DNA of 64,000 bases from Streptomyces sp. DHE7-1 (GCA_016432725.1 JACJDG010000003.1:6168001-6232000), one strand, 5' to 3'; shown: positions 53,379 through 62,877, counted from the first letter of the stretch. The notes: generated by a model from the sequence alone, not told the origin. Made by a program: numbers and translations.

Positions 53379-54125
53379 TCAGGCGCCCAGAGCCGTCCGG
53401 ACCCGCAGGCCCGCCGCGTCGTATCGGGCCAGCAGGAGCCGCGCCACCTCGGGCGCCGGGCCCAGGACGTCCGCCAGGACATCGGCCTGCGCCGCGCCCC
53501 GCGCGATGCGGTCCGGCAGGAAGCCGGGGGCGAGGACGTAGGGCGCCACGGCGACCCGTTCGCAGCCGAGGGCGCGCAGTTCGCGCACCGCGTCCTCGGT
53601 GCGGGGAAGGGATGCGGAGGCGAACGCAGGCCGCACGGCGCACCAACCGGTGTGCCACCACTCCCGCGCGATGTCGGCGATCACTGCGATCGCCTCCGGG
53701 TCGGAGGACCCCGCCGAGGCCAGCACGACCCCGGTCGAGGACTTGTCGGCGGGCGTCAGCCCCGCCTCGTACAGGCGTCGTTCCAGCGCCGACAGCAGCA
53801 GCGGCGACGGACCGAGCACCTCGGCCCGGCGGACGCGCAGGCCGCGCGGCGCGTCCCGCAGGACCGCCGGGATGTCGGCCTTCGCGTGGAAGGCGCGGGT
53901 CAGCAGCAGCGGCAGCGCCACCACGTCCCGCACTCCCTCCGCGGCCAGCGACTCCAGCACCCCGTGCACGGACGGGATGTTGAAGTCCAGGAAGCCGGTC
54001 TCCACGCGCAGCCCCGGCCGCAGCGCCCGCACCCGTTCCACCAGGGCGTGCACGGTCGCGGCGTGCCGCGGGTCGCGGCTGCCGTGGGCGATCACCAGGA
54101 GGACGGGGGCCGGGTTGCCGTACAC
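53379..54125 (-). CDS. CbiX-like sirohydrochlorin chelatase
   Basis: This 248-aa protein starts at GTG 54125, 5 bp after the ssuC stop. It begins VYGNPAPVLLVIAHGSRDPRH, with the metal-binding His of the CbiX/SirB active site (HGSRD). The domain is duplicated: the second half begins GVVLASAGSSDPEA. A second active-site His lies in RAFHAKADIP. It probably inserts Fe into sirohydrochlorin to make siroheme, the cofactor of the sulfite reductase encoded in the same block. It is the last gene of the sulfur cluster. Confidence 0.83.
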   Translation of the reverse strand: MYGNPAPVLLVIAHGSRDPRHAATVHALVERVRALRPGLRVETGFLDFNIPSVHGVLESLAAEGVRDVVALPLLLTRAFHAKADIPAVLRDAPRGLRVRRAEVLGPSPLLLSALERRLYEAGLTPADKSSTGVVLASAGSSDPEAIAVIADIAREWWHTGWCAVRPAFASASLPRTEDAVRELRALGCERVAVAPYVLAPGFLPDRIARGAAQADVLADVLGPAPEVARLLLARYDAAGLRVRTALGA

Positions 54126-54130
54126 GGGAA

Positions 54131-55014
54131 TCAGCTCTTCACCAGAAGGCCGCGACTGCGCAGCACCCACCGCTCGAGCGGGGAGAAGATGAGCAGGTCG
54201 ATGGCGATGCCGACGAACAGGATCAGGAAGATCGCCTCGAACACCATCGACATGGAGCTGGCGTTGCGGCCGTTCTCCAGCAACGCGCCCAGGCCGATTC
54301 CGAGGTCGGGGGAGGAGGCGATGATCTCCGCGGCCATCAGCGAGCGCCAGGAGAAGGCCCAGCCCTGCTTCAGGCCGGCCAGATAGCCCGGCAGCGAGGC
54401 CGGCAGCACGATGTGCCAGGCGCCCTTCAGCCCGGTCGCGCCCATCGTGCGGCCCGCGCGCAGGAACAGCGGCGGCACCTGGTCGATGCCGGAGACCAGG
54501 CCGTTGGCGATCGACGGCACCGCGCCGAGCAGGATCACCGCGTACATCATCTGGTTGTCCAGGCCCAGCCAGATCACCGCGGGCGGCACCCAGGCCACCG
54601 ACGGAAGGGACTGCAGACCGGAGAGCACCGGGCCGATGGCCGCGCGCACGAACCTCACCCGGGCCACCAGCAGGCCCAGCGGGGTGCCGATGGCCAGGGC
54701 GAACAGGAAGCCCAGCAGGCCGCGCGAGACGCTGGTCCAGATATAGCCGAGCAGTTTGCCTTCCAGCCAGGCCCGCTTGAACTCGCCGCCCACGTCGGAG
54801 GGGAGGGCAGCTTGGTCGGGTCGTCGACGATCCGCAGCGAGATCAGGGCCTGCCAGACGATCAGCACCACGACGGTGGCGACGACCGGCGGCAGGATCTT
54901 GCGGACGAAGGTCTCCCGGAACGGGGCCCGGCCCGCGACGGCGGTCTCCAGCGCGTCCAGGCCCGCCTCGACGCTTCCCGCGTCCGTGGCGGACTTCGTC
55001 TCAGTGCTGGCCAT
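54131..55014 (-). CDS. ssuC: Aliphatic sulfonate ABC transporter permease, frameshifted
   Basis: From ATG 55014 the N-terminus reads MASTETKSATDAGS and a first helix ILPPVVATVVVLIVWQALI. The frame breaks at GGGG 54800-54803 on the plus strand (TKLPSP then SDVGGEFKRAWLEG). One added base gives 294 aa. The permease loop is AGRTMGATGLKGAWHIVLPASLPGYLAGLKQGW, of the SsuC/TauC type. The start lies 14 bp inside ssuB. It takes up sulfonates or taurine as sulfur source. Confidence 0.85.
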
Positions 55015-55785
55015 GGCGGCGGATCTCCCCACGCAGTACTTCGGTGATCTCGAGGGACAGTTCGGCGACCGGGGCGTCCTCGATGCGCCGCGGCTGCGGT
55101 ATGTCCACCCGCCACTCGCGGGCCACCCGGCCCGGACGGGAGGACAGCAGCACCACCCGCTGGGCGAGCCGCACCGCCTCGCGCACGTTGTGCGTGACGA
55201 ACAGGACGGACAGTCCCGTCTCCGCCCAGATCCGGGTCAGTTCGTCGTGCAGCAGGTCGCGGGTGATCGCGTCCAGCGCGGCGAACGGCTCGTCCATCAG
55301 CAGCAGCTGGCTGTCCTGCGCGAGCGCCCGGGCCATGGCCACGCGCTGCCGCATACCGCCGGACAGCTCGTGCACCCGCTTGCCGTACGAGCCCTGCAGC
55401 CGGACCAGTTCGAGGAGCTGCTCGGCCCTGCCGCGCCGCTCGCTCTTCGGAACACCCTGAGCTTCAGGGCGAGTTCGATGTTCTTGCCCGCGGTCAGCCA
55501 CGGGAACAGCGCGTGCTCCTGGAACATCAGAGCGGGCCGCCCGTGGGTCGCGATGCTGCCGGCGGTGGGCCGGTCGAGCCCCGCCACCAGGTTCAGCAGC
55601 GTCGACTTGCCGCAGCCCGAGGCACCCAGGAGGGTGACGAACTCGCCGGGCGCGACATCGAGGGTGATGTCGTCGAGGACGAGTTGCCGTCCGGCCGGCC
55701 CGGCGAAGGACTTCGATACCTGCTCGATGCGCGCCGCGTACTCGACCGTCTCTGCTTCTTCGGCCTTGGCGAGGGCTGTTGCCAT
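55001..55785 (-). CDS. ssuB: Aliphatic sulfonate ABC transporter ATPase, frameshifted
   Basis: ATG 55785 has a perfect GGAGGTGA ribosome site. Walker A is LLGASGCGKST, Q-loop LMFQEHALFPW, signature LSGGMRQRVAMARAL, Walker B LLLMDEPFAALD and switch LFVTHNVREAV. The frame breaks at CCC 55455-55457 on the plus strand (ELALKLR then GVPKSERRGRAEQL). One base restores 261 aa. It energises the SsuC permease. The order binding protein, ATPase, permease on the minus strand fits an ssu operon. Confidence 0.86.
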
Positions 55786-55819
55786 GGTCGTCACCTCCTG
55801 GGAACGCTCGGATCCGGTC

Positions 55820-56929
55820 TCAGTCGACGCCGAGGCCGGCGTCGTCGACGGTGCTCTCACCCTTGGCCTCGAGAACCCTGTTCAGCGGGGCGAGGTCGTA
55901 GATGCCCTTCAGCGCCGGGTCCTCCAGGAGGCCCGCCTCGACCGCGTGCCGCGCCTCGGTGCCGAGGGTCGCGGCCAGCGGGTCGTCGGTGATCCGGATC
56001 GACTTCCAGGCCGGGTCCAGGACGTCGGCCGGCAGCTCCTTGCCGGAGTCGACGCCGAGCTGCTCGTTCGCCGCGGCCTTGGCCTCGTCCGGGTGGGCGT
56101 TGATCCACGCGTTGGTGTCGACCGATGCCTTCAGCACCGCCTCGACCGCCTTCGGGTGCTCCTTCAGGAACGTCTGCGACACGACGATGTTGGTGATCAC
56201 GAACTTCCTGCCGGGCCACAGCGACGCCTCGTCGAGCAGGGTCTTGCCGCCCTCGGCGACCAGCTTGGACGCGGTCGGCTCCGGTACCCAGGCGCCGTCG
56301 ACGGAGCCCGACTTGTAGGCGTCCGGGGTGATCTTGTTGTCGGTGCGGACGACGGAGACGTCGCCCTTGCCGCTCTGTGCGTCGACCTTCCAGCCCTGCT
56401 CCGCGGCCCAGTTGAGGAAGGCCACGTCCTGGGTGTTGCCGAGCTGGGGTGTGGCGATCCGCTTGCCCTTGACGTCCTTCAAGGACTTGATCTTCTTCGG
56501 GTTCACGACCAGCTTCACGCCACCGGACGCCGAACCGCCCACGATCCGCAGGTTCTTGCCGTTCGACTTGGTGTAGCCGTTGACCGCGGGGGAGGGGCCG
56601 ATCCAGCCGATGTCGACGGAGCCCGAGTTCAGCGCCTCGATCTCGGACGGACCGGCGTTGAAGACCTGGTAGTCGGCCCGGGTCGCGCCGAGCGCCTTCT
56701 GGAAGAAGCCCTTCTGCCTGCCCACCAGCGCGGTCGCGTGGGTCAGGTTCCCGAAGTAGCCGATCCGCACGGAGTCGAGGCCGTCGGTCTTCTTCGCCCC
56801 GGCGGCGATCCGGGCGGCCGCGTTGTCGTCCTTGGCCTCGGACCCGTAACCGCAGGCCGCGAGTGCCAGCAGGGGGAGGGCCGCTGTCGCGGCCAGACCG
56901 CGGCGGAGCGGGGTGGAACTGGCAGGCAC
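55820..56929 (-). CDS. ssuA: Aliphatic sulfonate-binding lipoprotein
   Basis: GTG 56929 follows AGAGGAAAG. The 369-aa protein has a lipoprotein signal (LRRGLAATAALPLLALAACG, Cys near residue 26). The binding domain is of the SsuA/TauA type: SVRIGYFGNLTHATALVGRQKGFF, NAGPSEIEALNSGSVDIGWIGPSPAVNGY, VKGKRIATPQLGNTQDVAFLNW, YKSGSVDGAWVPEP. It captures sulfonates outside the cell. It is 212 bp downstream of cysN, with a 35-bp gap to ssuB. Confidence 0.87.
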   Translation of the reverse strand: MPASSTPLRRGLAATAALPLLALAACGYGSEAKDDNAAARIAAGAKKTDGLDSVRIGYFGNLTHATALVGRQKGFFQKALGATRADYQVFNAGPSEIEALNSGSVDIGWIGPSPAVNGYTKSNGKNLRIVGGSASGGVKLVVNPKKIKSLKDVKGKRIATPQLGNTQDVAFLNWAAEQGWKVDAQSGKGDVSVVRTDNKITPDAYKSGSVDGAWVPEPTASKLVAEGGKTLLDEASLWPGRKFVITNIVVSQTFLKEHPKAVEAVLKASVDTNAWINAHPDEAKAAANEQLGVDSGKELPADVLDPAWKSIRITDDPLAATLGTEARHAVEAGLLEDPALKGIYDLAPLNRVLEAKGESTVDDAGLGVD

Positions 56930-57140
56930 GGGAGGCTTTCCTCTCGTTGGCCCGGCGGTCACGGTCTCTCAGGCCGTGGCCGGGAGTTCGGCAAAGGGTC
57001 TTCGTCGCTGGGCGCGCGTGCGGTGCGCGTACGTCATCGCACACATCGGCCCACTCCGCCCTGTCCGCTGCCCAGGGCGCCGCTGCCGACGCGGCCGCCC
57101 TCCTTCGCGAACAGCGAGTAGAAATCGGGGGAGGTCATGG

Positions 57141-58474
57141 TCAGAAGTCCCAGCCGTCGTCTTCGGGCGCGTCCTTGACCGGCTCGGGGACGCGAACGAC
57201 TCGCCGACCATGCCGGCGGTGAGCGTGGTCCCGTCGTTCGGGTCGATCAGGATGAAGGAGCCGGTGCGGCGCGAGTCCGCGTAGGAGTCGACCGGCAGCG
57301 GCTCGGCGGTACGGATCTTCACCCGGCCGATGTCGTTGGCGACGAGCTGCCCGGGGTGCGGGTGCAGGGAGAGGTCGTCGAGCGTGAGCCGGGACGGGAT
57401 GTCCTTGACGATCGCCTTCACCGTGCGGGTGCCGTGCTTGAGCAGCACCCGGTGCCCGACGGCCAGCGGCTGGTCGGCGACGTGGCAGACGGTCGCCTCC
57501 ACGTCCTGCGTGACGGGCGGGGCGTCCTTCGCCGGCACGATCAGATCGCCGCGCGAGACGTCGATGTCGTCCTCGAGCAGCACCGTCACCGACTGCGTCG
57601 TCCACGCCACGTCGACCGGCTCGCCCAGCAGGTCGATGCCGGAGATCCGGGTGGTACGCCCGGACGGCAGCACGGTCACCGAATCGCCGACCCGGAAGGT
57701 GCCGGCCGCGATCTGGCCCGCGTAGCCCCGGTAGTCCGGGTGCTCGGCGGTCTGCGGCCGGATCACGAACTGCACGGGGAGCCGGGCGTGGCAGTGCGCC
57801 AGGTCGTGGCTGACCGGGACCGTCTCCAGGTGCTCCAGCACGGTCGGGCCGCCGTACCAGTCCATGCTCGCGGACGGCTCCACCACGTTGTCACCGGCGA
57901 GCGCCGAGATCGGGATCGCGGTGACCTCCGGGACGCCCAGCTCGATGGCGTACGCGGTGAACTCCTCGGCGATCGCGGCGAAGACGGACTCCTCGTACGC
58001 GACCAGGTCCATCTTGTTGACCGCGAGGACCACGTGCGGCACGCGCAGCAGCGCGGCGATCGCCGCGTGCCGGCGGGTCTGCTCGACCACGCCGTTGCGG
58101 GCGTCGACGAGGATCACCGTCAGCTCGGCCGTGGAGGCACCCGTCACCATGTTGCGGGTGTACTGCACATGGCCCGGGGTGTCGGCGAGGATGAACCGGC
58201 GCCGGGGCGTGGCGAAGTAGCGGTAGGCCACGTCGATGGTGATGCCCTGCTCCCGCTCGGCGCGCAGGCCGTCGGTGAGCAGCGCCAGGTCCGGGCCCTC
58301 CTGGCCGCGGCTCGCGGACGCCCGCTCCACGGCCTCCAGCTGGTCGGTGAGGACCGACTTGGAGTCGTGCAGCAGCCGCCCGACGAGCGTGGACTTGCCG
58401 TCGTCGACGGAGCCGGCGGTGGCGAACCGCAGCAGCGTGGTCTCCGCGAGCGTCTCGGTCGTGATGGTGCTCAT
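57141..58474 (-). CDS. cysN: Sulfate adenylyltransferase subunit 1 (GTPase), frameshifted at the end
   Basis: This EF-Tu-like GTPase stimulates ATP sulfurylase. Motifs are GSVDDGKSTLVGRLL (G1), REQGITIDVAYRYF (G2), DTPGHVQYTRNM (G3) and NKMDL (G4). The frame breaks at GGGG 57186-57189 on the plus strand (GESFASP then EPVKDAPEDDGWDF). One added C gives 444 aa, a normal length. It starts at ATG 58474, only 2 bp after cysD. No APS kinase domain is fused; cysC is separate upstream. Confidence 0.9.
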
Positions 58475-58476
58475 GC

Positions 58477-59421
58477 TTAGAAGTACCCCTCGCGCTTGCG
58501 GTCTTCCATCGCGGCCTCGGAGAGCTTGTCGTCGGCGCGGGTGGCGCCCCGCTCCGTGAGCCGGGACGCGGCGATCTCGGCGATGACGGCGTCCAGCGTG
58601 GTCGCGTCGGAGTCGACGGCGCCGGTGCAGGACATGTCGCCGACCGTGCGGTAGCGCACCAGGCGCTTCTCGACGGTCTCGCCGTCCTTGGCGCCGCCCC
58701 ATTCGCCGGCCGTCAGCCACATCCCCGCCCGCCGGAACACCTCGCGCTCGTGGGCGAAGTAGATCTCCGGCAGCTCGATGCCCTCGCGGGCGATGTACTG
58801 CCAGACGTCCAGCTCGGTCCAGTTGGACAGCGGGAAGACGCGGACGTGCTCGCCCGGAGCGTGCCGCCCGTTGTACAGGTTCCACAGCTCGGGGCGCTGC
58901 CGGCGCGGATCCCACTGGGAGAACTCGTCCCGCAGGGAGAACACCCGCTCCTTGGCACGGGCCTTCTCCTCGTCGCGCCGCCCGCCGCCGAACACCGCGT
59001 CGAACCGCTCGCTCTGGATCTTCTCCGTCAGCGGAAGGGTCTGCAGCGGGTTACGGGTGCCGTCGGCACGCTCCTTGAGCACACCGCGGTCGATGTAGTC
59101 CTGTACGGAGGCCACATGGAGGCGCAGCCCGTGTTCGGCGACCACACGGTCCCGGTACTCCAGTACCTCGGGGAAGTTGTGTCCCGTATCCACATGCAGC
59201 AGCGAGAAGGGGATCGAGGCCGGGGCGAACCCCTTCAGCGCGAGGTGCAGCATCAGGATCGAGTCCTTGCCACCGGAGAACAGGATCACCGGGTTCTCGA
59301 ACTCACCCGCGACCTCGCGGAAGATGTGCACCGCCTCGGACTCCAGCGCGTCCAGGTGCGACAGGGCGTACGGAGTGTCCGTCCCCTCGCCACCGGTCGC
59401 GGTCTCGGCGACGGTCGTCAT
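58477..59421 (-). CDS. cysD: Sulfate adenylyltransferase subunit 2
   Basis: This 314-aa N-type ATP pyrophosphatase has the PP-loop VILFSGGKDSILMLHLA (near residue 48), HVDTGHNFPEVLEYRD, AVFGGGRRDEEKARAKER and RVFPLSNWTELDVWQYI. With CysN it makes adenosine 5'-phosphosulfate from sulfate and ATP. ATG 59421 overlaps the cysC stop by 4 bp. Confidence 0.93.
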   Translation of the reverse strand: MTTVAETATGGEGTDTPYALSHLDALESEAVHIFREVAGEFENPVILFSGGKDSILMLHLALKGFAPASIPFSLLHVDTGHNFPEVLEYRDRVVAEHGLRLHVASVQDYIDRGVLKERADGTRNPLQTLPLTEKIQSERFDAVFGGGRRDEEKARAKERVFSLRDEFSQWDPRRQRPELWNLYNGRHAPGEHVRVFPLSNWTELDVWQYIAREGIELPEIYFAHEREVFRRAGMWLTAGEWGGAKDGETVEKRLVRYRTVGDMSCTGAVDSDATTLDAVIAEIAASRLTERGATRADDKLSEAAMEDRKREGYF

Positions 59422-59954
59422 GCCAGTCCCCTCTCGCTGAGCAGGGCATGCACCGAGACGGCGGACTCCCGCACGGTCTGGTGCTGCGATTCGATCCGCA
59501 GGTCGGGCGCCTCGGGCTCCTCGTACGGGTCGTCCACGCCCGTCAGCCCCGACAGCTCACCCGCCGCCTGCTTGGCGTACAGCCCCTTCACGTCCCGCAC
59601 CGAGCACACCTCGACCGGGGTCGCCACATGGATCTCCAGGTACGGCGTCCCGTTCTCCGCGTGCCGCTTCCGCACGGCCTCCCGGCTGTCCGCGTAGGGG
59701 GCGATCACCGGGACCAGCGCCTTCACACCGTTGCGGGCGAGCAGTTCGGCGACGAAGCCGATCCGCTGCACGTTGGTGTGCCGGTCCTCGCGGCTGAAGC
59801 CCAGGCCCGCCGAGATGAACTCGCGGATCTCGTCGCCGTCGAGCACCTCGACGCGATGGCCCTCGGCGCGCAGCCGTCCGGCCAGCTCGTGCGCGATGGT
59901 GGTCTTGCCGGCGCTGGGCAGACCCGTGAGCCAGACGGTGGCTCCGGTGGTCAC
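59418..59954 (-). CDS. cysC: Adenylyl-sulfate kinase
   Basis: I chose GTG 59954 because AGGAG lies 7 bp before it and the product of 178 aa begins VTTGATVWLTGLPSAGKTTIAHEL, as in other actinobacteria. An in-frame ATG at 60041 that overlaps cysH would add 29 poorly conserved residues. P-loop GLPSAGKTT; LDGDEIREF and FSREDRHTNVQRIGFVAEL bind APS. It phosphorylates APS to PAPS. Confidence 0.9.
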   Translation of the reverse strand: MTTGATVWLTGLPSAGKTTIAHELAGRLRAEGHRVEVLDGDEIREFISAGLGFSREDRHTNVQRIGFVAELLARNGVKALVPVIAPYADSREAVRKRHAENGTPYLEIHVATPVEVCSVRDVKGLYAKQAAGELSGLTGVDDPYEEPEAPDLRIESQHQTVRESAVSVHALLSERGLA

Positions 59955-60037
59955 GTGGTTCTCCTGGGTGTCGGTGGCTACGGGGAAAGCGGTGACGGTC
60001 GGACCTGTGGGCGCGGTGTGCGCGGCTGTGCTCGCCG

Positions 60038-60748
60038 TCATCCGTGCAGCCCGCACTCGGTCTTGGAGCGTCCCGCCCAGCGGCCGGCGCGCGCGTCCTC
60101 GCCCTCCAGCACACGGCGGGTGCAGGGGGCGCAGCCGATGGAGGGGTATCCGTCCGTCAGCAGCGGGTTGGTGAGCACGCCGTGCTCGGCGACGTAGGCG
60201 TCCACGTCGTCCTGGGTCCAGCGGGCGATGGGGGAGATCTTGACCTTCTGCCGCTTCTCGTCCCAGCCGACGACCGGGGTGTTCGCCCGGGTCGGGGACT
60301 CGTCGCGGCGCAGGCCGGTCGCCCAGGCCCGGTAGCCCTTCAGACCCTCCTCCAGCGGCTTCACCTTGCGCAGCGCGCAGCACAGGTCGGGGTCGCGGTC
60401 GTGCAGCTTCGGGCCGTGCTCCGCGTCCTGCTCGGCGACCGTCCGCCGCGGCGTGAGGGTGATGACGTTGACGTCCATCACGGCCTCCACGGCGTCCCGG
60501 GTGCCGATGGTCTCCGGGAAGTGGTAGCCGGTGTCGAGGAAGACGACGTCCACGCCCTTGCGGGCACGGGAGGCGAGATGGGCGACCACGGCGTCCTCCA
60601 TCGACGACGTGACGCAGAACCTCGCCCCGAAGGTGTCGACCGCCCACTGGAGGATCTCCAGCGCGGTGGCGTCCTCCAGGTCCCGGCCCGCCTGCTCGGC
60701 GAGCCGCTTCAACTCCTCGGCCCTACGCTCCTCTTGAGCAGTCGTCAT
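60038..60748 (-). CDS. cysH: APS/PAPS reductase (4Fe-4S type)
   Basis: This 236-aa reductase has the PP-loop-like region FCVTSSMEDAVVAHLA, DVVFLDTGYHFPET, the iron-sulfur cysteines (LCCALRKVKPL and IGCAPCTRRV) and the C-terminal catalytic SKTECGLHG. The CC...CxxC motif marks the assimilatory type that reduces APS directly to sulfite, so PAPS from CysC may serve other sulfation needs. ATG 60748 overlaps the stop of the small zinc-ribbon gene. It also overlaps the frame that would start cysC at 60041. Confidence 0.92.
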   Translation of the reverse strand: MTTAQEERRAEELKRLAEQAGRDLEDATALEILQWAVDTFGARFCVTSSMEDAVVAHLASRARKGVDVVFLDTGYHFPETIGTRDAVEAVMDVNVITLTPRRTVAEQDAEHGPKLHDRDPDLCCALRKVKPLEEGLKGYRAWATGLRRDESPTRANTPVVGWDEKRQKVKISPIARWTQDDVDAYVAEHGVLTNPLLTDGYPSIGCAPCTRRVLEGEDARAGRWAGRSKTECGLHG

Positions 60749-60927
60749 GCTCCGTCGCCCCCTTGGTCGTCGGCTCGCTCGAGCCCCCGGGCGAGCAGCC
60801 CGAGGAACTTCAGCTGGAACGCTCGATTGCACGCCCCGCACTCCCAGGCACCGTGCCCCTGCTCACCGGGCCGCAGGTCCTCGTCGCCGCAGTAGGGGCA
60901 GTAGAACGGCGCCGCGCGCTCGCTCAC
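60745..60927 (-). CDS. Small double-CxxC zinc-ribbon protein of the sulfite reductase operon
   Basis: This 60-aa protein starts at GTG 60927 and overlaps sir and cysH by 4 bp at both ends. It carries YCPYCG and ECGACN, a classic zinc-ribbon/rubredoxin-like pair, then a helix FQLKFLGLLARGLE. It is conserved between sir and cysH in streptomycetes by my recollection, but its role is undefined. It might bind iron or zinc, donate electrons, or aid cluster assembly in CysH or Sir. Confidence 0.8.
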   Translation of the reverse strand: MSERAAPFYCPYCGDEDLRPGEQGHGAWECGACNRAFQLKFLGLLARGLERADDQGGDGA

Positions 60928-62624
60928 GACAGCGCCTCCTCGGAAGCCCGTGCCGCCCAGGTGGCGAAGCGCTCGCCGGCCTCGCGTTCGGCCTGGTAGC
61001 GCGCCAGGACCCGCTCGATGTAGTCGGGCAGTTCGGCCGAGGTGACCTTCAGGCCGCGGACCTTGCGGCCGAAGCCGGCCTCCAGGCCGAGCGCGCCGCC
61101 GAGGTGCACCTGGTAGCCCTCGACCTGCTTGCCTTCGTCGTCCAGGACGAGCTGGCCCTTGAGACCGATGTCCGCGACCTGGATGCGGGCGCAGGCGTTC
61201 GGGCAGCCGTTGAGGTTGATGGTGATCGGCTCGTCGAAGTCCGGCAGGCGGCGCTCGAGTTCGTCGATGAGCTGCGCGCCGCGCTGCTTGGTCTCGACGA
61301 TGGCCAGCTTGCAGAACTCGATGCCGGTGCAGGCCATGGTGCCGCGCCGGAAGGAGGACGGCCGGGCGGTGAGGTCCAGCGCCTCCAGGCCCTCGACCAG
61401 CGAGTCGACCTGGTCCTGCTCGACATCCAGGACGATCATCTTCTGCTCGACGGTGGTGCGGACCCGGCCCGAGCCGTGCGCCTCCGCGAGGTCGGCGATC
61501 TTCGTCAGGGTGCCGCCGTCGACGCGGCCGACCCGCGGGGCGAACCCGACGTAGAACCGGCCGTCCTGCTGCCGGTGCACACCGATGTGGTCGCGCCACC
61601 GCTGCGCCGGCTGCTCGGGCGCGGGGCCGTCGACCAGCTTGCGGCCGCCCAGGTAGTCGTCCTCCAGCACCTGCCGGAACTTCTCCGGGCCCCAGTCGGC
61701 GACCAGGAACTTCAGCCGGGCCCGGTTGCGCAGCCGGCGGTAGCCGTGGTCACGGAAGATCGAGATGACGCCCTCGTAGACGTCCGGGACCTCGTCGATC
61801 GGTACCCAGGCGCCGAGCCGCACGCCCAGCTTGGGGTTGGTCGACAGGCCGCCGCCCACCCACACGTCGAAGCCCGGACCGTGCTCGGGGTGCCGTACGC
61901 CGACGAACGCCACGTCGTTGATCTCGTGCACGACGTCCAGCAGCGGCGAACCCGAGATGGCCGTCTTGAACTTGCGCGGGAGGTTCGAGTACGCCGGGTT
62001 GTTCAGGACCCGGCGCTTCATCTCCTCCAGCGCCGGCGTGGCGTCGATGATCTCGTCCTCGGCGATGCCCGCGACCGGCGAGCCGATCATCACGCGCGGG
62101 GTGTCGCCGCACGCGGTGACGGTGGACAGGCCCACGCCCTCGAGCCGTTCCCAGATCGCGGGCACGTCCTCGATGCGGATCCAGTGGTACTGGACGTTCT
62201 GCCGGTCGGTGATGTCCGCGGTGCCCCGTGCGAACTCCTGCGAGACCTCGCCGATGACCCGCAGCTGCTCCGTGGTGAGCGCGCCACCGTCGATGCGCAC
62301 CCGGAGCATGAAGTACTCGTCGTCCAGCTCCTCCGGCTCCAGGATCGCGGTCTTGCCGCCGTCGATCCCGGGCTTGCGCTGGGTGTACAGGCCCCACCAG
62401 CGCATCCGGCCGCGCAGGTCGTTCGGGTCGATCGAGTCGAAACCGCGCTTGGAGTAGATCGTCTCAATGCGTGTCCGCACATTGAGACCGTCGTCGTCCT
62501 TCTTGAACTGCTCGTTGCCGTTGAGCGGGGTGAAGTGGCCTGCGGCCCACTGACCCTCACCGCGGTGACGGCTCACCTTGCGGCGGGGCGCGGAGGCGGC
62601 AGAGTTCTGCGGGGTGGCGGCCAT
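60924..62624 (-). CDS. sir: Ferredoxin-type sulfite reductase
   Basis: This 566-aa hemoprotein has two ferredoxin-like sulfite-reductase repeats. The siroheme/4Fe-4S cysteines are in TMACTGIEFCKLAIVETK (C-x5-C) and LNGCPNACARIQ (C-x3-C). FMLRVRIDGGALTTEQLRVIG and NVQYHWIRIEDVPAIWERLE form the substrate pocket. It reduces sulfite to sulfide. Start ATG 62624 has GAAGGACG upstream. A cysteine-containing leader peptide (62754-62837) and a 129-bp leader precede it, which suggests attenuation control. Confidence 0.92.
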   Translation of the reverse strand: MAATPQNSAASAPRRKVSRHRGEGQWAAGHFTPLNGNEQFKKDDDGLNVRTRIETIYSKRGFDSIDPNDLRGRMRWWGLYTQRKPGIDGGKTAILEPEELDDEYFMLRVRIDGGALTTEQLRVIGEVSQEFARGTADITDRQNVQYHWIRIEDVPAIWERLEGVGLSTVTACGDTPRVMIGSPVAGIAEDEIIDATPALEEMKRRVLNNPAYSNLPRKFKTAISGSPLLDVVHEINDVAFVGVRHPEHGPGFDVWVGGGLSTNPKLGVRLGAWVPIDEVPDVYEGVISIFRDHGYRRLRNRARLKFLVADWGPEKFRQVLEDDYLGGRKLVDGPAPEQPAQRWRDHIGVHRQQDGRFYVGFAPRVGRVDGGTLTKIADLAEAHGSGRVRTTVEQKMIVLDVEQDQVDSLVEGLEALDLTARPSSFRRGTMACTGIEFCKLAIVETKQRGAQLIDELERRLPDFDEPITINLNGCPNACARIQVADIGLKGQLVLDDEGKQVEGYQVHLGGALGLEAGFGRKVRGLKVTSAELPDYIERVLARYQAEREAGERFATWAARASEEALS

Positions 62625-62753
62625 GGTTGTTACGTCCTTCGGGACAGGCGGGAAACGCGGCTCTGACCTGCGCATGCGGGCGCACGACGGCATGCGTGCG
62701 CGCCCTTGCGCAGCAGGGAGAAAAGTGCGGGGAGGTCGGCGGTGCTGGGGCTG

Positions 62754-62837
62754 TCAGCTCGCCGGACAGATGGCGCTGGACATGCGGCCGAGGTCGACGT
62801 GCCGCCGACTCACCAAGGCAATTCCAGTTCCAGGCAT
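62754..62837 (-). CDS. Cysteine-containing leader peptide of the sulfite reductase operon
   Basis: This 27-aa open frame starts at ATG 62837 and its product ends SRRHVDLGRMSSAICPAS. The RHVDLGRMSSAIC-type ending is the recognised actinobacterial sulfur leader peptide, found before cys, sir and related operons. The single Cys codon lies near the end, so slow translation at low cysteine or cysteinyl-tRNA could expose the downstream genes (ribosome-mediated attenuation). It precedes sir by 129 bp. It is too short for ordinary gene finders. Confidence 0.82.
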   Translation of the reverse strand: MPGTGIALVSRRHVDLGRMSSAICPAS

Positions 62838-62877
62838 GACGGAAGCGTGTCACGCGGATCTCTGGCCAGTCCACCTT

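Noticed and set aside
57034..57138. A 34-codon frame starting MTSPDFYSLF just after cysN
   Set aside because: No ribosome site, and no resemblance to the known sulfur leader peptides. It could be leader sequence for ssuA, but I cannot support it as a gene.
59955..60041. Extended cysC start at ATG 60041
   Set aside because: It overlaps cysH neatly, but the added 29 residues are low-complexity Ala/Thr. GTG 59954 has a strong ribosome site and gives the family-typical 178 aa.
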